Positions 1 through 8,436 of a DNA stretch of 64,000 nucleotides are shown here, one piece after another. The stretch's first letter is position 1, and every line of letters begins with the position of its first letter. The stretch covers positions 2,914,001 to 2,978,000 of the forward strand of contig NZ_AP031497.1 in assembly GCF_042853465.1 (NCBI RefSeq), in the 5' to 3' direction. A program made the translations under genes and the position numbers. Source of the DNA: Simiduia litorea. Its GTDB lineage: Bacteria > Pseudomonadota > Gammaproteobacteria > Pseudomonadales > Cellvibrionaceae. The notes under the pieces are model-generated. The model had not been told where the DNA came from, did not search any database, and worked only from the letters and a program-made list of their open reading frames with translations.

Positions 1-337
1 AAAAATAGACCCAAGTTCCATTATTTAATTGGATATCACAGCCAAAGCGCACGCGCCTATGCTTTACTGCTCGCCCAACCGTACGCAACAATTTCTCCTG
101 TTGAGCTGGCGCCAGCAAACCCAATAACTGATCGAAGCTATCGATGGGATGGGCTGAATCTAATTGCGAAAAAGCGAAAAACTGGGACGATAAATATAAG
201 CGGCCGGCCTTCATATCCCAGCGCCAAAGCGCGACATCAGCGAGATTTAACGCCTTCCAAAACAAGCCAATAGACACATCGGTGTCTATTGCCGGCCAAT
301 CCAGCGGTAAAGAACTATTTGTTTGAGATCCCATCAT
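1..337 (-). CDS. PAS-type sensor protein, N-terminal fragment (runs off left edge)
   Basis: An open frame on the minus strand starts at ATG 337 (a second ATG is at 334) and is still open at base 1, so about 112 residues are visible. A stop lies 11 codons upstream of the start. The visible part contains a stretch like the start of a PAS fold: ALWRWDMKAGRLYLS, followed about 30 residues later by a helix like those seen after PAS strands in GGDEF/EAL proteins and histidine kinases. No signal peptide or membrane segment is visible, so the sensor would be cytoplasmic. The output domain lies outside the window; diguanylate cyclase/phosphodiesterase or histidine kinase are the likely options, but this is inference. 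Confidence 0.6.
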   Translation of the reverse strand, partial: MMGSQTNSSLPLDWPAIDTDVSIGLFWKALNLADVALWRWDMKAGRLYLSSQFFAFSQLDSAHPIDSFDQLLGLLAPAQQEKLLRTVGRAVKHRRVRFGCDIQLNNGTWVYF

Positions 338-457
338 CCAGTAGGTCGCCGGTGGCAGAGTTAGCTACTCACACAAGTCTAGTTGAGTTATAGGCAAAAG
401 GAACATTAGGCGACAAATGAGTGGCGACATACCAACAAACAGGTACTTTAGAACCAA

Positions 458-479
458 CTATGAGTTCAACGACTCATAG
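458..479 (-). terminator. Perfect inverted repeat after slyX, possible weak terminator
   Basis: Arms CTATGAGT and ACTCATAG (8 bp, perfect) enclose a 6-base loop. The repeat lies 25 bases past the slyX stop in the direction of slyX transcription. There is no proper T run on either strand, so intrinsic termination is doubtful; it may only protect the mRNA end. Confidence 0.35.
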
Positions 480-503
480 AAAAGCGCGGAGTTGCCTGCA
501 AGT

Positions 504-734
504 TTAGTAATGCGGCGGACGGTCGTTGGAGACGTCGCCTCCTTGGTCGATACGATACTGTAAATCTAAATGCTTGTCCGACAAGCTGCGCACTTGCGCA
601 ATCAACTTTAAGATTTCAGCATCTTGGCGCGCTAAAATTGCGTTCAGTTCCGTCAGTGTATCCTCTTGAAATGCCTGTCGCATTTCCAACTCATCAATCC
701 GCCCTTGCAGTTGTTCCACCAAATCGTCACTCAT
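504..734 (-). CDS. slyX: SlyX family protein
   Basis: A 76-residue, almost entirely helical coiled-coil protein of typical SlyX length. It begins MSDDLVEQLQGRIDELEMR and ends in the tail RPPHY; SlyX proteins usually end in a similar proline-rich PPHY-like motif. The family is widespread in proteobacteria and its biochemical role is not established. ATG 734 was chosen over an in-frame start at 758 because the SlyX family begins here and because this ATG overlaps the stop of the upstream hydrolase gene (ATGA, bases 731-734). That overlap suggests translational coupling. Confidence 0.85.
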   Translation of the reverse strand: MSDDLVEQLQGRIDELEMRQAFQEDTLTELNAILARQDAEILKLIAQVRSLSDKHLDLQYRIDQGGDVSNDRPPHY

Positions 735-1903
735 TTTTTTGCATCCATTTCCAGACAAGAATAAACAGCATCAATTAAGCGCTGACCCCGACTATCAATC
801 AGCAGACTTTGAGCCATTTGATTTGACACAAACCCGAATCCAACGCCGTACTCTGGATCGCCAAAGCCTAGACACCCGCCTGCACCAGCATGACCAAAAG
901 CACTATTACCTCGGCCCAAACGACGATCTTTGCCCACTTGGGTCAGCATAAAACCCAGTGAAAAGCGCATCTGAGTTTGTAGAATTCGATCCAGCCCCTG
1001 ACTTTGCTCCTGCCAGCAAAGCGACTTGCTAGCCTCTGTTAATAGGCGTTCGTCATTGACCAAGGAACTGTACACAAGAGCCAAATCCAATGCACTTGAA
1101 ACGCCGTTCGCGGCCGGTATTTCCGCGCTGCGCCAAGCTACACTGTTAGTGCCCACCATTAAACTCAAAGGGTTTGTAAAGGCTTTATTGACGACACCCG
1201 CTGGCTCGTCCTTCATAGCTCGACCCAAAGCTAGAACACTGGGCTCTGGTTTGGTACCTCGCAGCGAACCAACATCGGCTAGACTCGCCTGTTCACTTGC
1301 GGCCAGCCCGAAGCTGATGGATAACCCTAAAGGCTGCGCAATGCGCTGTTGAAAATATTCGTTAAAACTAGCGGCACCGCTCGCGCGCCGCACTACCTCA
1401 GCGAGAATCCAACCATAGAGAATAGGCGAGTAACCTTGCTCAGTGCCGGGTTGCCACCAAGGTGCTTCCCGCTCTATCAGTGTACATACCTGTTGGCCAT
1501 CAAAAATCGCACTATCGGCAACCTTATCGTGAAACGCATTGACGCCAGAGCGGTGGCTCAATACTTGGCGAACCGTAATGCCCGCTTTTCCCTCGGCCGC
1601 AAAAGCGGGCCAAATTTCAGCAATAGGTTGGTCCAGCGACAGTTTTCCGTCCGCAACCAATTGCAATACAGCCAAAGCCACTAGGGCTTTGCCGGCCGAA
1701 AAAATATTTACCCGCGTGTCTGGTTGCCAAGCTAGGCTCTCGGCTTTATCGCGCGCACCGCCGCACAGACTGACAAGCGGGTGGCCATCTCGATACACAG
1801 CCAATGCTGCACCTTGTGGCGCTTCAGCGAGTATCTCATTAAACACGTGAGCGACTGGCTCGAAACCTGGCGCGACAGCACCCGATGATGGAAAGGCAGA
1901 CAT
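731..1903 (-). CDS. Serine hydrolase of the beta-lactamase (class C)/esterase family
   Basis: A 390-residue protein of the PF00144 type. The catalytic SxxK tetrad is SAGK at residues 69-72, in the context VNIFSAGKAL; a tyrosine motif in GYSPILYG follows mid-protein. No signal peptide is visible from the chosen start, so it is probably a cytoplasmic EstB-like esterase or peptidase rather than a secreted beta-lactamase. The open frame extends 60 codons further upstream, but that part is unlike the family and would overlap the divergent LysE gene. ATG 1903, starting MSAFPSS, is therefore preferred. It is coupled to slyX by an ATGA overlap. Substrate unknown. Confidence 0.8.
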   Translation of the reverse strand: MSAFPSSGAVAPGFEPVAHVFNEILAEAPQGAALAVYRDGHPLVSLCGGARDKAESLAWQPDTRVNIFSAGKALVALAVLQLVADGKLSLDQPIAEIWPAFAAEGKAGITVRQVLSHRSGVNAFHDKVADSAIFDGQQVCTLIEREAPWWQPGTEQGYSPILYGWILAEVVRRASGAASFNEYFQQRIAQPLGLSISFGLAASEQASLADVGSLRGTKPEPSVLALGRAMKDEPAGVVNKAFTNPLSLMVGTNSVAWRSAEIPAANGVSSALDLALVYSSLVNDERLLTEASKSLCWQEQSQGLDRILQTQMRFSLGFMLTQVGKDRRLGRGNSAFGHAGAGGCLGFGDPEYGVGFGFVSNQMAQSLLIDSRGQRLIDAVYSCLEMDAKK

Positions 1904-1985
1904 TGGCGATCCTGTATTAGCGCAAGGCTGGCAATTGTACCTCGAAATATGCACACTCCACCGAACACTTTTTTCGAGGTTTTGT

Positions 1986-2606
1986 ATGTTGTTGAGCAGT
2001 TGGTTATCTGTTGCTGGAATTTGCGCGCTCGGTGCTATGTCACCCGGGCCAAGTTTAGCGGTGGTCATGAACAACACGGTCAATCACGGGCGCAAAGCCG
2101 GTATTTTGACAGCCGTGGGGCACGGCTTGGGCGTGACAGCTTACGCGGCGGCGACAGCCTTAGGTCTTGCCGTTATCATCGCCCAGTCTCCGGTGATCTT
2201 TGATGTCATTCGCTATTTAGGCGCCGCGTTTTTGCTGTTCATCGCCTATAAAACCTTTGTCAGCACGCAACAAGGTCAAGACCAAAACTCGCCCCAAGCC
2301 GAACCCACACGAAATACTAAAGCGCCAGGTTTTGTCAGCGGATTGATGATTGCTCTGCTCAACCCGAAAATGGCGATCTTTTTTTTAGCCTTGTTCAGCC
2401 AATTCGTGCAAGTAGACGCGGGGCTCGGCGACAAGCTCATTTTAGCGTTTACCGCCGGCACCATAGACACGCTATGGTACCTGCTCGTGGCCTGGGGATT
2501 GGCCACACCAAAAATTTTATCTTGGCTGAGCCTACATCAGAAAAAAATTAACCAACTGTTTGCTTTGGTCATCGCACTACTCGCCGCGACCATTATATTG
2601 AACTAG
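1986..2606 (+). CDS. LysE/RhtB family amino-acid exporter
   Basis: A 206-residue inner-membrane protein with about six hydrophobic segments. The N-terminal family signature AMSPGPSLAVVMNNT is followed by GRKAGILTAVGHGLG, as in RhtB/LysE homoserine, threonine or lysine exporters. The first loop after the third segment is charged, as usual. The start at ATG 1986 (MLLSSWLS) puts a hydrophobic helix immediately at the N terminus and has GAGG just upstream; the frame is open to 1935 but those residues do not fit the family. It is divergent from the serine hydrolase and convergent with the channel gene, whose stop is only 4 bases away. The exported amino acid cannot be told from sequence. Confidence 0.88.
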   Translation: MLLSSWLSVAGICALGAMSPGPSLAVVMNNTVNHGRKAGILTAVGHGLGVTAYAAATALGLAVIIAQSPVIFDVIRYLGAAFLLFIAYKTFVSTQQGQDQNSPQAEPTRNTKAPGFVSGLMIALLNPKMAIFFLALFSQFVQVDAGLGDKLILAFTAGTIDTLWYLLVAWGLATPKILSWLSLHQKKINQLFALVIALLAATIILN

Positions 2607-2610
2607 GTTT

Positions 2611-3459
2611 TCACGACTTGGGCTCAATGGCTTCGGGTAAAGCCGCGCCACAGGCGCGGCAAAACTGCGCGTCTGCCTCGTGATTATTTTTTTGACAATT
2701 AGTGCACTGCACATCCATGCGTTGGCGGCTAACCTGCTGTACCAATTCGGCGGTAAAAATACCGGTTGGAATCGCAATGATGGAGTAGCCGGTTAACATC
2801 ACCAGCGCCGCCAACACCTGCCCTAAGGGGGTATGTGGCGTAATATCGCCATAGCCGACGGTGGTAATGCTCACAATCGCCCAGTAAATACTTTTAGGAA
2901 TGCTGGTAAACCCATTGTGCGGCCCCTCTACGACGTACATCAATGAGCCAAACACGGTAGTTAGCACCAACACAGAACTAAAAAACACCAGTATTTTTCG
3001 TCGTGCCATCAGCATTGAGCGCACTAACACGTTGGCCTCTTGAAGATAGCGTGCTAATTTCAAAATACGAAAAATTCTCAGCACCCGTAACAACCTAATA
3101 ACCAACAGGTAATTTAAGTCGCCAAAGAACAAACCTAAATATGAAGGTAAAATAGAGAGTAGATCCACTAAACCGTAAAAACTTTTTATGTAAGCCCAAC
3201 GGTTAGGGGCAACATAAATTCGGGTGCCATATTCAACCGTGAAAATCACGGTGAAAATCCATTCTGCCCAGGTTAACGCGCTGGGCCAACGTCCGGAAAC
3301 GCCGGCCACACTTTCCAGCATCATGACCAGTACACTGGTCAAAATTAACGCGATGAGCGCCAAGTCAAACGCCCTGCCTGCCGGCGTATCATAACCAAAA
3401 ATAATTTTTGCGATGCGCTCTTTCAACACCATCGGTTCGACATTGCCGTTGCTTGGCAT
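2611..3459 (-). CDS. Voltage-gated potassium channel with C-terminal zinc ribbon
   Basis: A 282-residue six-helix channel subunit. The voltage-sensor helix S4 is visible at about residues 121-137, with arginine or lysine nearly every third position (RLLRVLRIFRILKLAR). The K+ selectivity filter TTVGYGD is at 199-205 in the pore loop, followed by S6. The short cytoplasmic tail carries four cysteines, CTNC at 252-255 and CRAC at 267-270, spaced as in a zinc ribbon rather than the usual RCK/TrkA-N domain. The start at 3459 has AGGA 9 bases upstream. It is convergent with the LysE gene. A Kv-like bacterial channel is clear; what gates it and the role of the zinc ribbon are unknown. Confidence 0.9.
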   Translation of the reverse strand: MPSNGNVEPMVLKERIAKIIFGYDTPAGRAFDLALIALILTSVLVMMLESVAGVSGRWPSALTWAEWIFTVIFTVEYGTRIYVAPNRWAYIKSFYGLVDLLSILPSYLGLFFGDLNYLLVIRLLRVLRIFRILKLARYLQEANVLVRSMLMARRKILVFFSSVLVLTTVFGSLMYVVEGPHNGFTSIPKSIYWAIVSITTVGYGDITPHTPLGQVLAALVMLTGYSIIAIPTGIFTAELVQQVSRQRMDVQCTNCQKNNHEADAQFCRACGAALPEAIEPKS

Positions 3460-3573
3460 AAAGTTAGTTCCTGCTCGGGTTTAGCGTTTAATCTGGGGGC
3501 CACAAGCATTACAATAGCGGCCTACTTTTGCAATGGTGGCAAGCTGGGCCACCGAGAACCTAAAGGTTAAGGC

Positions 3574-3918
3574 ATGTCACTGATACTTTCACCCCTGCGC
3601 TGCCCTTGGTGCCAACACCCTGTCACCAAAAGCGAATTGCGTGAAAATGGGTTATTGCAGACCTACTTGGCGCGCGAGGCGTTTCCTTGCCCCCATTGCC
3701 AACAGAGTGTCACGCTACCGGAAAAGGCCGAGTCATTAATTAGCAGCGGCCTTTTCGTCGCGGTGATCTTGGCACCGCTTTTCTACTACTACCAGTGGCT
3801 ATTTGTCGACCCACGGCTACTTTTCAGTTTAGGCCTTGCGCTGGTCATCACGGGCGCCCTGTTTCAAAAGTTGCAAAAAGTCATCGAACCCAGTGAGTCA
3901 GACAATGAGCAAGAATAA
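3574..3918 (+). CDS. Small membrane protein with two CxxC zinc-binding pairs
   Basis: A 114-residue protein I do not recognise. The N-terminal third holds CPWC (10-13) and CPHC (39-42), which together resemble a treble-clef or rubredoxin-like zinc knuckle of the CXXC-20 kind. Two hydrophobic helices follow at about residues 58-76 and 81-96, then an acidic tail. This suggests an inner-membrane protein with a cytoplasmic zinc ribbon. It overlaps the yciH start by 14 bases, so the two are likely cotranscribed and coupled. No function is claimed. Confidence 0.65.
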   Translation: MSLILSPLRCPWCQHPVTKSELRENGLLQTYLAREAFPCPHCQQSVTLPEKAESLISSGLFVAVILAPLFYYYQWLFVDPRLLFSLGLALVITGALFQKLQKVIEPSESDNEQE

Positions 3919-4228
3919 TCGCTTGGTGTATTCCACCGAAACCGGCCGGATCAAAGAAGCCCAAACCCAAGTAGCGGCGCCCAGCTCCGACGGTATTGTC
4001 CGTATCGCGCGCTCTACTAAAGGTCGAGGTGGTAAGGCGGTCAGTGTGATTAGCGGCCTGGGCTTACCAACGGAAGAACTCAAAACCTTAGCAAAAGCAC
4101 TCAAACAAGTGTGTGGCGTGGGCGGCGCTGTCAAAGAGTGGGACATTGAAATCCAAGGCGATATGCGCGACAAACTCAAAGCCGAATTGGAGAAGCGCGG
4201 CTTCACCGTTAAATTGGCTGGCGGTTAA
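3905..4228 (+). CDS. yciH: YciH, Sui1/eIF1-like translation factor
   Basis: A 107-residue protein matching bacterial YciH. The N-terminal part (RLVYSTETGRI) leads into the Sui1 fold with the signature RIARSTKGRGGKAVSVISGL and the C-terminal strand GDMRDKLKAELEKRG. Sui1-fold proteins bind the small ribosomal subunit near the P site and affect start-codon discrimination; in bacteria the role is minor and stress-related. ATG 3905 was chosen because the 23 codons before it are out of family and overlap the previous gene. It is the middle gene of a compact trio with the CxxC membrane protein and the DUF3820 gene (5 bases downstream). Confidence 0.9.
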   Translation: MSKNNRLVYSTETGRIKEAQTQVAAPSSDGIVRIARSTKGRGGKAVSVISGLGLPTEELKTLAKALKQVCGVGGAVKEWDIEIQGDMRDKLKAELEKRGFTVKLAGG

Positions 4229-4233
4229 CAGCG

Positions 4234-4482
4234 ATGGATTTTCCTTTCCCGCCCGAGTATCTAAAGCTGCTGGTCAGCACCGACATGCCCTTTGGTAAAT
4301 ACCAAGGGCGTAAACTCGCCGATCTACCCGAGCCTTATCTGGTGTGGTTTCACGGCCAAGGGTTCCCGAAGGGAAGACTCGGTGAACTCCTAGCCCTGAT
4401 CCACGAAATCAAAGTCAATGGCCTAGAGCCCATCCTAGAACCCCTGCGCAATCGCCCAGCCAGTTTCAACCCCAACGCCTGA
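4234..4482 (+). CDS. DUF3820 family protein
   Basis: An 82-residue soluble protein with the DUF3820 core: MPFGKYQGRKLADLPEPYLVWF, then a short basic loop and the helix GELLALIHEIKVNGL. The Pfam family is nicknamed a putative quorum-sensing-regulated virulence factor from Pseudomonas, but no biochemical activity is established. It lies 5 bases after yciH and is probably the last gene of that transcript. Length is as expected for the family. Confidence 0.8.
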   Translation: MDFPFPPEYLKLLVSTDMPFGKYQGRKLADLPEPYLVWFHGQGFPKGRLGELLALIHEIKVNGLEPILEPLRNRPASFNPNA

Positions 4483-4598
4483 CCCCAGCAAACGCACGCC
4501 CTTTGGCCTAGGTTTTGCTCTAGCACTTATGCAGTCAACAATTAACCTTAAACCGTCATTATTTTGGCGGTTGACGCTGTATTAGTGAGGAACAAGCA

Positions 4599-5141
4599 AT
4601 GGATCAGGCCATCATCTGGACGCTGCTAGATACATTGGCAAAAATTGCCATGGGCGCTTGCCTACTGGGCTTTGGCTTATGGATAGCGCGAAAAAAGCAA
4701 GCCTCTCCAACATCGCCAGACGCCGTAGCAGCCAAGCGCAAGCTTAAAGTTTACGAGGAAGTATCGCGCCAAATGGGCAATGTCAGCCATTGTTTCGCCA
4801 AATATTCGGCACTGGTCATTGAGTCTGTGCGCTTTGGCCCGCGCTGGCCACAGGCGAGACGCGCCGAACTCGACAGCATTAACAATGAATTGGTGCAAGA
4901 GTTCCGCCGCATGGCCGACGCCGAGGCCAACCTTCTGTTGATTGGCGAGAAAGGTTTAGAAAAAAACCTACGCTTATACGGTGCGCAAATTGCCGTCTTT
5001 AGAAAGCAGGTCTATGTGGGGCGACGTGACATCAGCAACCAAGAAATTGCCGACATAAAGCAGGACATCTACAAACTACGCGAGCAGTTTTACGATGTTC
5101 TGAGCAAGAAATACGACGACAACATTCGCAAAAGTGCTTAA
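4599..5141 (+). CDS. Unrecognised membrane-anchored protein
   Basis: A 180-residue protein with no family I recognise. The N terminus is a single membrane helix at about residues 8-27 ending in the basic IARKKQ, followed by a Pro/Ser linker and a long, charged, mostly helical domain (about 45-178). The likely topology is an N-anchored inner-membrane protein with a cytoplasmic helical domain. The start has GAGGA about 7 bases upstream, a good ribosome binding site. It stands alone, 116 bases after the DUF3820 gene and convergent with the glycosyltransferase. Confidence 0.65.
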   Translation: MDQAIIWTLLDTLAKIAMGACLLGFGLWIARKKQASPTSPDAVAAKRKLKVYEEVSRQMGNVSHCFAKYSALVIESVRFGPRWPQARRAELDSINNELVQEFRRMADAEANLLLIGEKGLEKNLRLYGAQIAVFRKQVYVGRRDISNQEIADIKQDIYKLREQFYDVLSKKYDDNIRKSA

Positions 5142-5248
5142 ATATTTAGAGGCGATGACGCGAGTAATGCCAACTCAGACCATCGCGTTTGCAGATTCAG
5201 TAAGAACCGAGTCTACGGGCCTCGCGGCTTCCAATAGTCGATGAGCCC

Positions 5249-6508
5249 TTAGTCGGCCTGCTCGATAACTTTCAATTTTGATTTCACCTCGATCCAGCGC
5301 GACATGAACTCGGTGCTACGGTATTGCTGCTGCCACAACAGGTTGCCCATGAAGTTTTCTAACCGGTGTTGATCTAAGCGCTGCAAAAGTCCGTTTACCC
5401 GCTGAGTTAAATCCGCTTCTAGCCGCTTGCGATCAAACAAGGCATGGGTATTCACCAAACCCTGCGCCTGCGCCTCATACCACAAGGTTTGGTCGCTATA
5501 TAAAGCAACGGCGGCGGCAACAAGGTCATCGGCTGAGTTGGCAATAATGCCCGGCCAGGGTAACTGCTGTGCCTGGTGCATACCTTCGGCACCAATATCG
5601 GTAGTAACACTCGGTGTGCCGCACAGCATCGCCTCGGCCAACTTACCTTTTATACCTGCACCAAACCTAAGCGGCGCCAAACACACCCGCGCATCGGACA
5701 TGACCTGTAAAGCATCCTTAGCCCAGCCCAGAACACGAAAGCCCAGGCTCGGATTATCCATCTGCATGGCTTTTTTCGGCGGATAAGCACCGTAAATGTG
5801 TAATTCAGCCTGCGGAAGCTGTTTGCGAATGGCCGGCCACCAGGCCCGAAGAAACAAGATGGCATCCCAATTAGGCGCGTGCAGGTAATTACCAATAAAG
5901 ATGAAATGCTGCTTGTCCGAATAACTCAGCCATTGTTCCGCCATCGGCGGCGCGTACATAAAGGGACAATGAAACAGCAGATCCGCAGGCACTCGAAACC
6001 GCTCCTGCAACAGCACCACTTCGGCATCGGAAATAACCAAGGTGAGATCGCAGCGGTAAATAGCCGCAATTTCTCGCTGTGCCATCTCGCTAAGAAGAAA
6101 TTCATTTGACGGGCTAAGCACGCAGGCCTTGGCCTTATGGGCGCGCTGGCGCGCATCGCGCAAGCAATGCAGATCCTCTGAATCCAATACCCGTAAGGCA
6201 GCTGGGCAAGCCTGCTGAACGCGCCAGCCAAATTGCTCCTCGGTCACAAACCGGTCAAAGATCACCAGGGTTGGCTGCAGCTGCGCCACTGATGTATCAA
6301 AACTTGAACAATTCAGCGCGATGGCAAGGGTGCCGATACCCAGCCCGTCAAGCGCGTCAAAATTAGCGCCTTTTTCTGCCGCACAGGCGAACGTAACCTC
6401 GTAACCCGCCGTCTGCGCCCATCGAATAAGCTGTAGAATGCGCGTTCCCGCCGCCGAGGAGCGAGGCTCCGGCCACACGTAGCCTACAATAAGTAAGGTT
6501 TTTGCCAT
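5249..6508 (-). CDS. Glycosyltransferase, group 1 (GT-B fold)
   Basis: A 419-residue protein with two Rossmann-like halves. The N-terminal half begins LLIVGYVWPEP and has a small-residue-rich loop (SSAAGTR), as in GT4-type acceptor domains. The C-terminal half shows HFIFIGNYLHAPNWDAI, the strand ELHIYGAY and the nucleotide-sugar site APLRFGAGIKGKLAEAMLCG followed by PSVTTDIGAEG, classic for group 1 transferases. The donor and acceptor cannot be inferred. It is not in an operon with other polysaccharide genes. The stop is followed by a 107-base gap with no clear terminator. Confidence 0.82.
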   Translation of the reverse strand: MAKTLLIVGYVWPEPRSSAAGTRILQLIRWAQTAGYEVTFACAAEKGANFDALDGLGIGTLAIALNCSSFDTSVAQLQPTLVIFDRFVTEEQFGWRVQQACPAALRVLDSEDLHCLRDARQRAHKAKACVLSPSNEFLLSEMAQREIAAIYRCDLTLVISDAEVVLLQERFRVPADLLFHCPFMYAPPMAEQWLSYSDKQHFIFIGNYLHAPNWDAILFLRAWWPAIRKQLPQAELHIYGAYPPKKAMQMDNPSLGFRVLGWAKDALQVMSDARVCLAPLRFGAGIKGKLAEAMLCGTPSVTTDIGAEGMHQAQQLPWPGIIANSADDLVAAAVALYSDQTLWYEAQAQGLVNTHALFDRKRLEADLTQRVNGLLQRLDQHRLENFMGNLLWQQQYRSTEFMSRWIEVKSKLKVIEQAD

Positions 6509-6770
6509 TTAATACGTCACACTGGCTCTATTGAGCCGGCATTGTACCGGCAAGTAACGATTTTTTTCACCCTAACAAGAGACCCGTGAAAAATCGGTGC
6601 AGCGATGGGCGGCCAGAGAAGCTAAGCCAAATAGGCGCAACAGATCTTGACTCGGCAAATCAAGAACCACCTAAATTTGGCCGCAAGTGCTAATGCGTAT
6701 TTTAGGCCTGACCGCGCGTGCTTAATGGCACCATTTTTCAACGTTTCTTTCCGACGACCTAGAGGGCAAT

Positions 6771-7253
6771 ATGAGCGTAACCATTATCACTACCGGCGGC
6801 ACCATCGATAAGATTTATTACGATGCCAAAAACGATTACCACATAGGCCAACCTCAAGCGCCTAAAATTCTTGCCCGCGCAGGCGTGACCCTAGACACGC
6901 CACTCATCTCACTATTTCGCAAAGATAGCCTCGATATCACCGACGAAGATCGGGCACTACTCAGAAAAACCATTGAACAGCAGAGCGGCAAAAAAATCGT
7001 GATAACCCACGGTACCGACACCATGGCTAAAACCGGTGTGTTTTTAAAGGGCATACCTGGCAAGACCATTGTTTTAATGGGTGCCATGTACCCAGCAGAA
7101 TTTCGCGATTCAGATGCGGTGTTTAATTTAGGTGCTGCGGTGATGGTTGCTCAAACCATGCCAGAAGGGGTTTATATTGCGATGAATGGCCGCGTCTTCG
7201 ACCCAGCTAAGTGTGTTAAAAATGTTGCCGAAAATCGCTTCGAAGAAATATAA
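6771..7253 (+). CDS. Asparaginase-family protein, N-terminal domain only
   Basis: A 160-residue protein with the asparaginase N-terminal catalytic domain. TTGGTID puts the nucleophile at Thr11; THGTDTM puts the second Thr-Asp pair at Thr82-Asp83; and GAMYPAEFRDSDAVFNL resembles the GAMRP...SDG..NL strand. Full-length asparaginases are about 330 residues with a second Rossmann-like domain; here the frame ends at TAA right after the first domain. No remnant of the second domain is seen in the following 260 bases, so this is a short family member rather than a fresh truncation. Activity is uncertain. It has a good start with GAGGGC upstream. Confidence 0.8.
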   Translation: MSVTIITTGGTIDKIYYDAKNDYHIGQPQAPKILARAGVTLDTPLISLFRKDSLDITDEDRALLRKTIEQQSGKKIVITHGTDTMAKTGVFLKGIPGKTIVLMGAMYPAEFRDSDAVFNLGAAVMVAQTMPEGVYIAMNGRVFDPAKCVKNVAENRFEEI

Positions 7254-7515
7254 CGCAAGTAACTGACATTGAGGCGGTGCTGAGTTTTTGATTCAGTGCC
7301 GCGGTTCGCACCTGCCCGTCAACCTGTTCAACCCTTGCTTACTCAACGCCTAGCACGCGACCACTCCAACATCGTGCATTTCGATCATTCTTGAGCTTTG
7401 GTATAAATCCTGCTTTCATCGAGCGTGCGATCAACGTTTTTATCGCCATTGGTTCAGGCACGCCTCGTGATATAGGTCGAGGTAAAGAAATTATAGCGCT
7501 TAGGAAAATGACTCT

Positions 7516-8436
7516 ATGTCGGCAGATCTATTAAAAGCATTCGTCAATAATCATCGATTGCCCGATCGCTATTTGGCCTGGGCCAATAAACACTTCGCGC
7601 CTGTTATCGAACACATAAACACACAATCGCGTAAAAAATCACCGGTATTCGTCTCTATTAATGGTAGCCAAGGCTCTGGCAAATCCACCCTAGCCGCCTA
7701 TCTTCAAGCTGCACTTAAACAAAACCAGCAGCGCGCAGCGGTGTGCTTATCACTAGACGATTTTTATCTCACCAAGGCACAACGTACAGAATTGGCAGCC
7801 ACCATTCATCCACTACTTGCCACCCGTGGTGTTCCAGGGACACACGACGTTAATCTCGCTCTAGAAACCCTTGATGCACTAAAGCACGGGCGCTCAACCG
7901 CATTGGTGCGCTTCGATAAAAGCATCGATGATCGGGCCCCAGTGGATCAATGGGAGACAGTTGACCTACCTGTTGACGTCGTAATTTTGGAGGGCTGGTG
8001 TATGGGCGCCACACCAGAGCCCGATGAATGCCTCGAACAGCCGATCAATGTGTTAGAACAAAATGAAGATAGCCAAGGCATTTGGCGGCGTTTCGTCAAT
8101 GAACAGCTCAAACAATCCTACGTAGATTTTTTTACCTACGCAGACATCACCGTCATGCTTAAAGCACCGTCATTCGGGAGCGTTTTTGCTTGGCGTTGGC
8201 AGCAAGAGCAAAAGCTGGCAGAGAAGTTGCAAACAAATAATACGAGCCCAAACCAAAGTGCTCCATTCACAACGCAAAGCGGCGTTATGAATCAGGCACA
8301 AGTAGCGCGATTTATTCAGCACTACCAGCGGCTAACTGAGCATATGCTTAAGTCAATGCCGCCACTTGTGTCTCATCTCTATGAACTTGATGAGCAACGT
8401 GGAATTCAGCATGAGCGACACCAGTGCGTTACATAA
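7516..8436 (+). CDS. D-glycerate kinase (GLYK-like P-loop kinase)
   Basis: A 306-residue cytoplasmic kinase. The Walker A loop GSQGSGKST is at residues 50-58 and LSLDDFY at 79-84 supplies the acidic residues; VVILEGWCMG is the family Walker B-like strand. This pattern is that of the plant-type D-glycerate 3-kinase/uridine kinase-like family. It overlaps the phosphatase gene by 26 bases and starts a four-gene operon with glucosylglycerate enzymes. Inference: it phosphorylates D-glycerate released by the GH13_18 phosphorylase, and if it forms 3-phosphoglycerate as GLYK does, it regenerates the substrate of GpgS. The 262 bases upstream contain no gene. Confidence 0.8.
   Translation: MSADLLKAFVNNHRLPDRYLAWANKHFAPVIEHINTQSRKKSPVFVSINGSQGSGKSTLAAYLQAALKQNQQRAAVCLSLDDFYLTKAQRTELAATIHPLLATRGVPGTHDVNLALETLDALKHGRSTALVRFDKSIDDRAPVDQWETVDLPVDVVILEGWCMGATPEPDECLEQPINVLEQNEDSQGIWRRFVNEQLKQSYVDFFTYADITVMLKAPSFGSVFAWRWQQEQKLAEKLQTNNTSPNQSAPFTTQSGVMNQAQVARFIQHYQRLTEHMLKSMPPLVSHLYELDEQRGIQHERHQCVT

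Noticed and set aside
1026..1850. Three overlapping plus-strand ORFs of 103-111 codons opposite the serine hydrolase
   Set aside because: They lie antisense to a clear beta-lactamase-family gene, have no ribosome binding sites and their translations show no domain.
2380..2400. T8 run in the LysE gene considered as a frameshift
   Set aside because: The frame is intact on both sides and the protein keeps family motifs.
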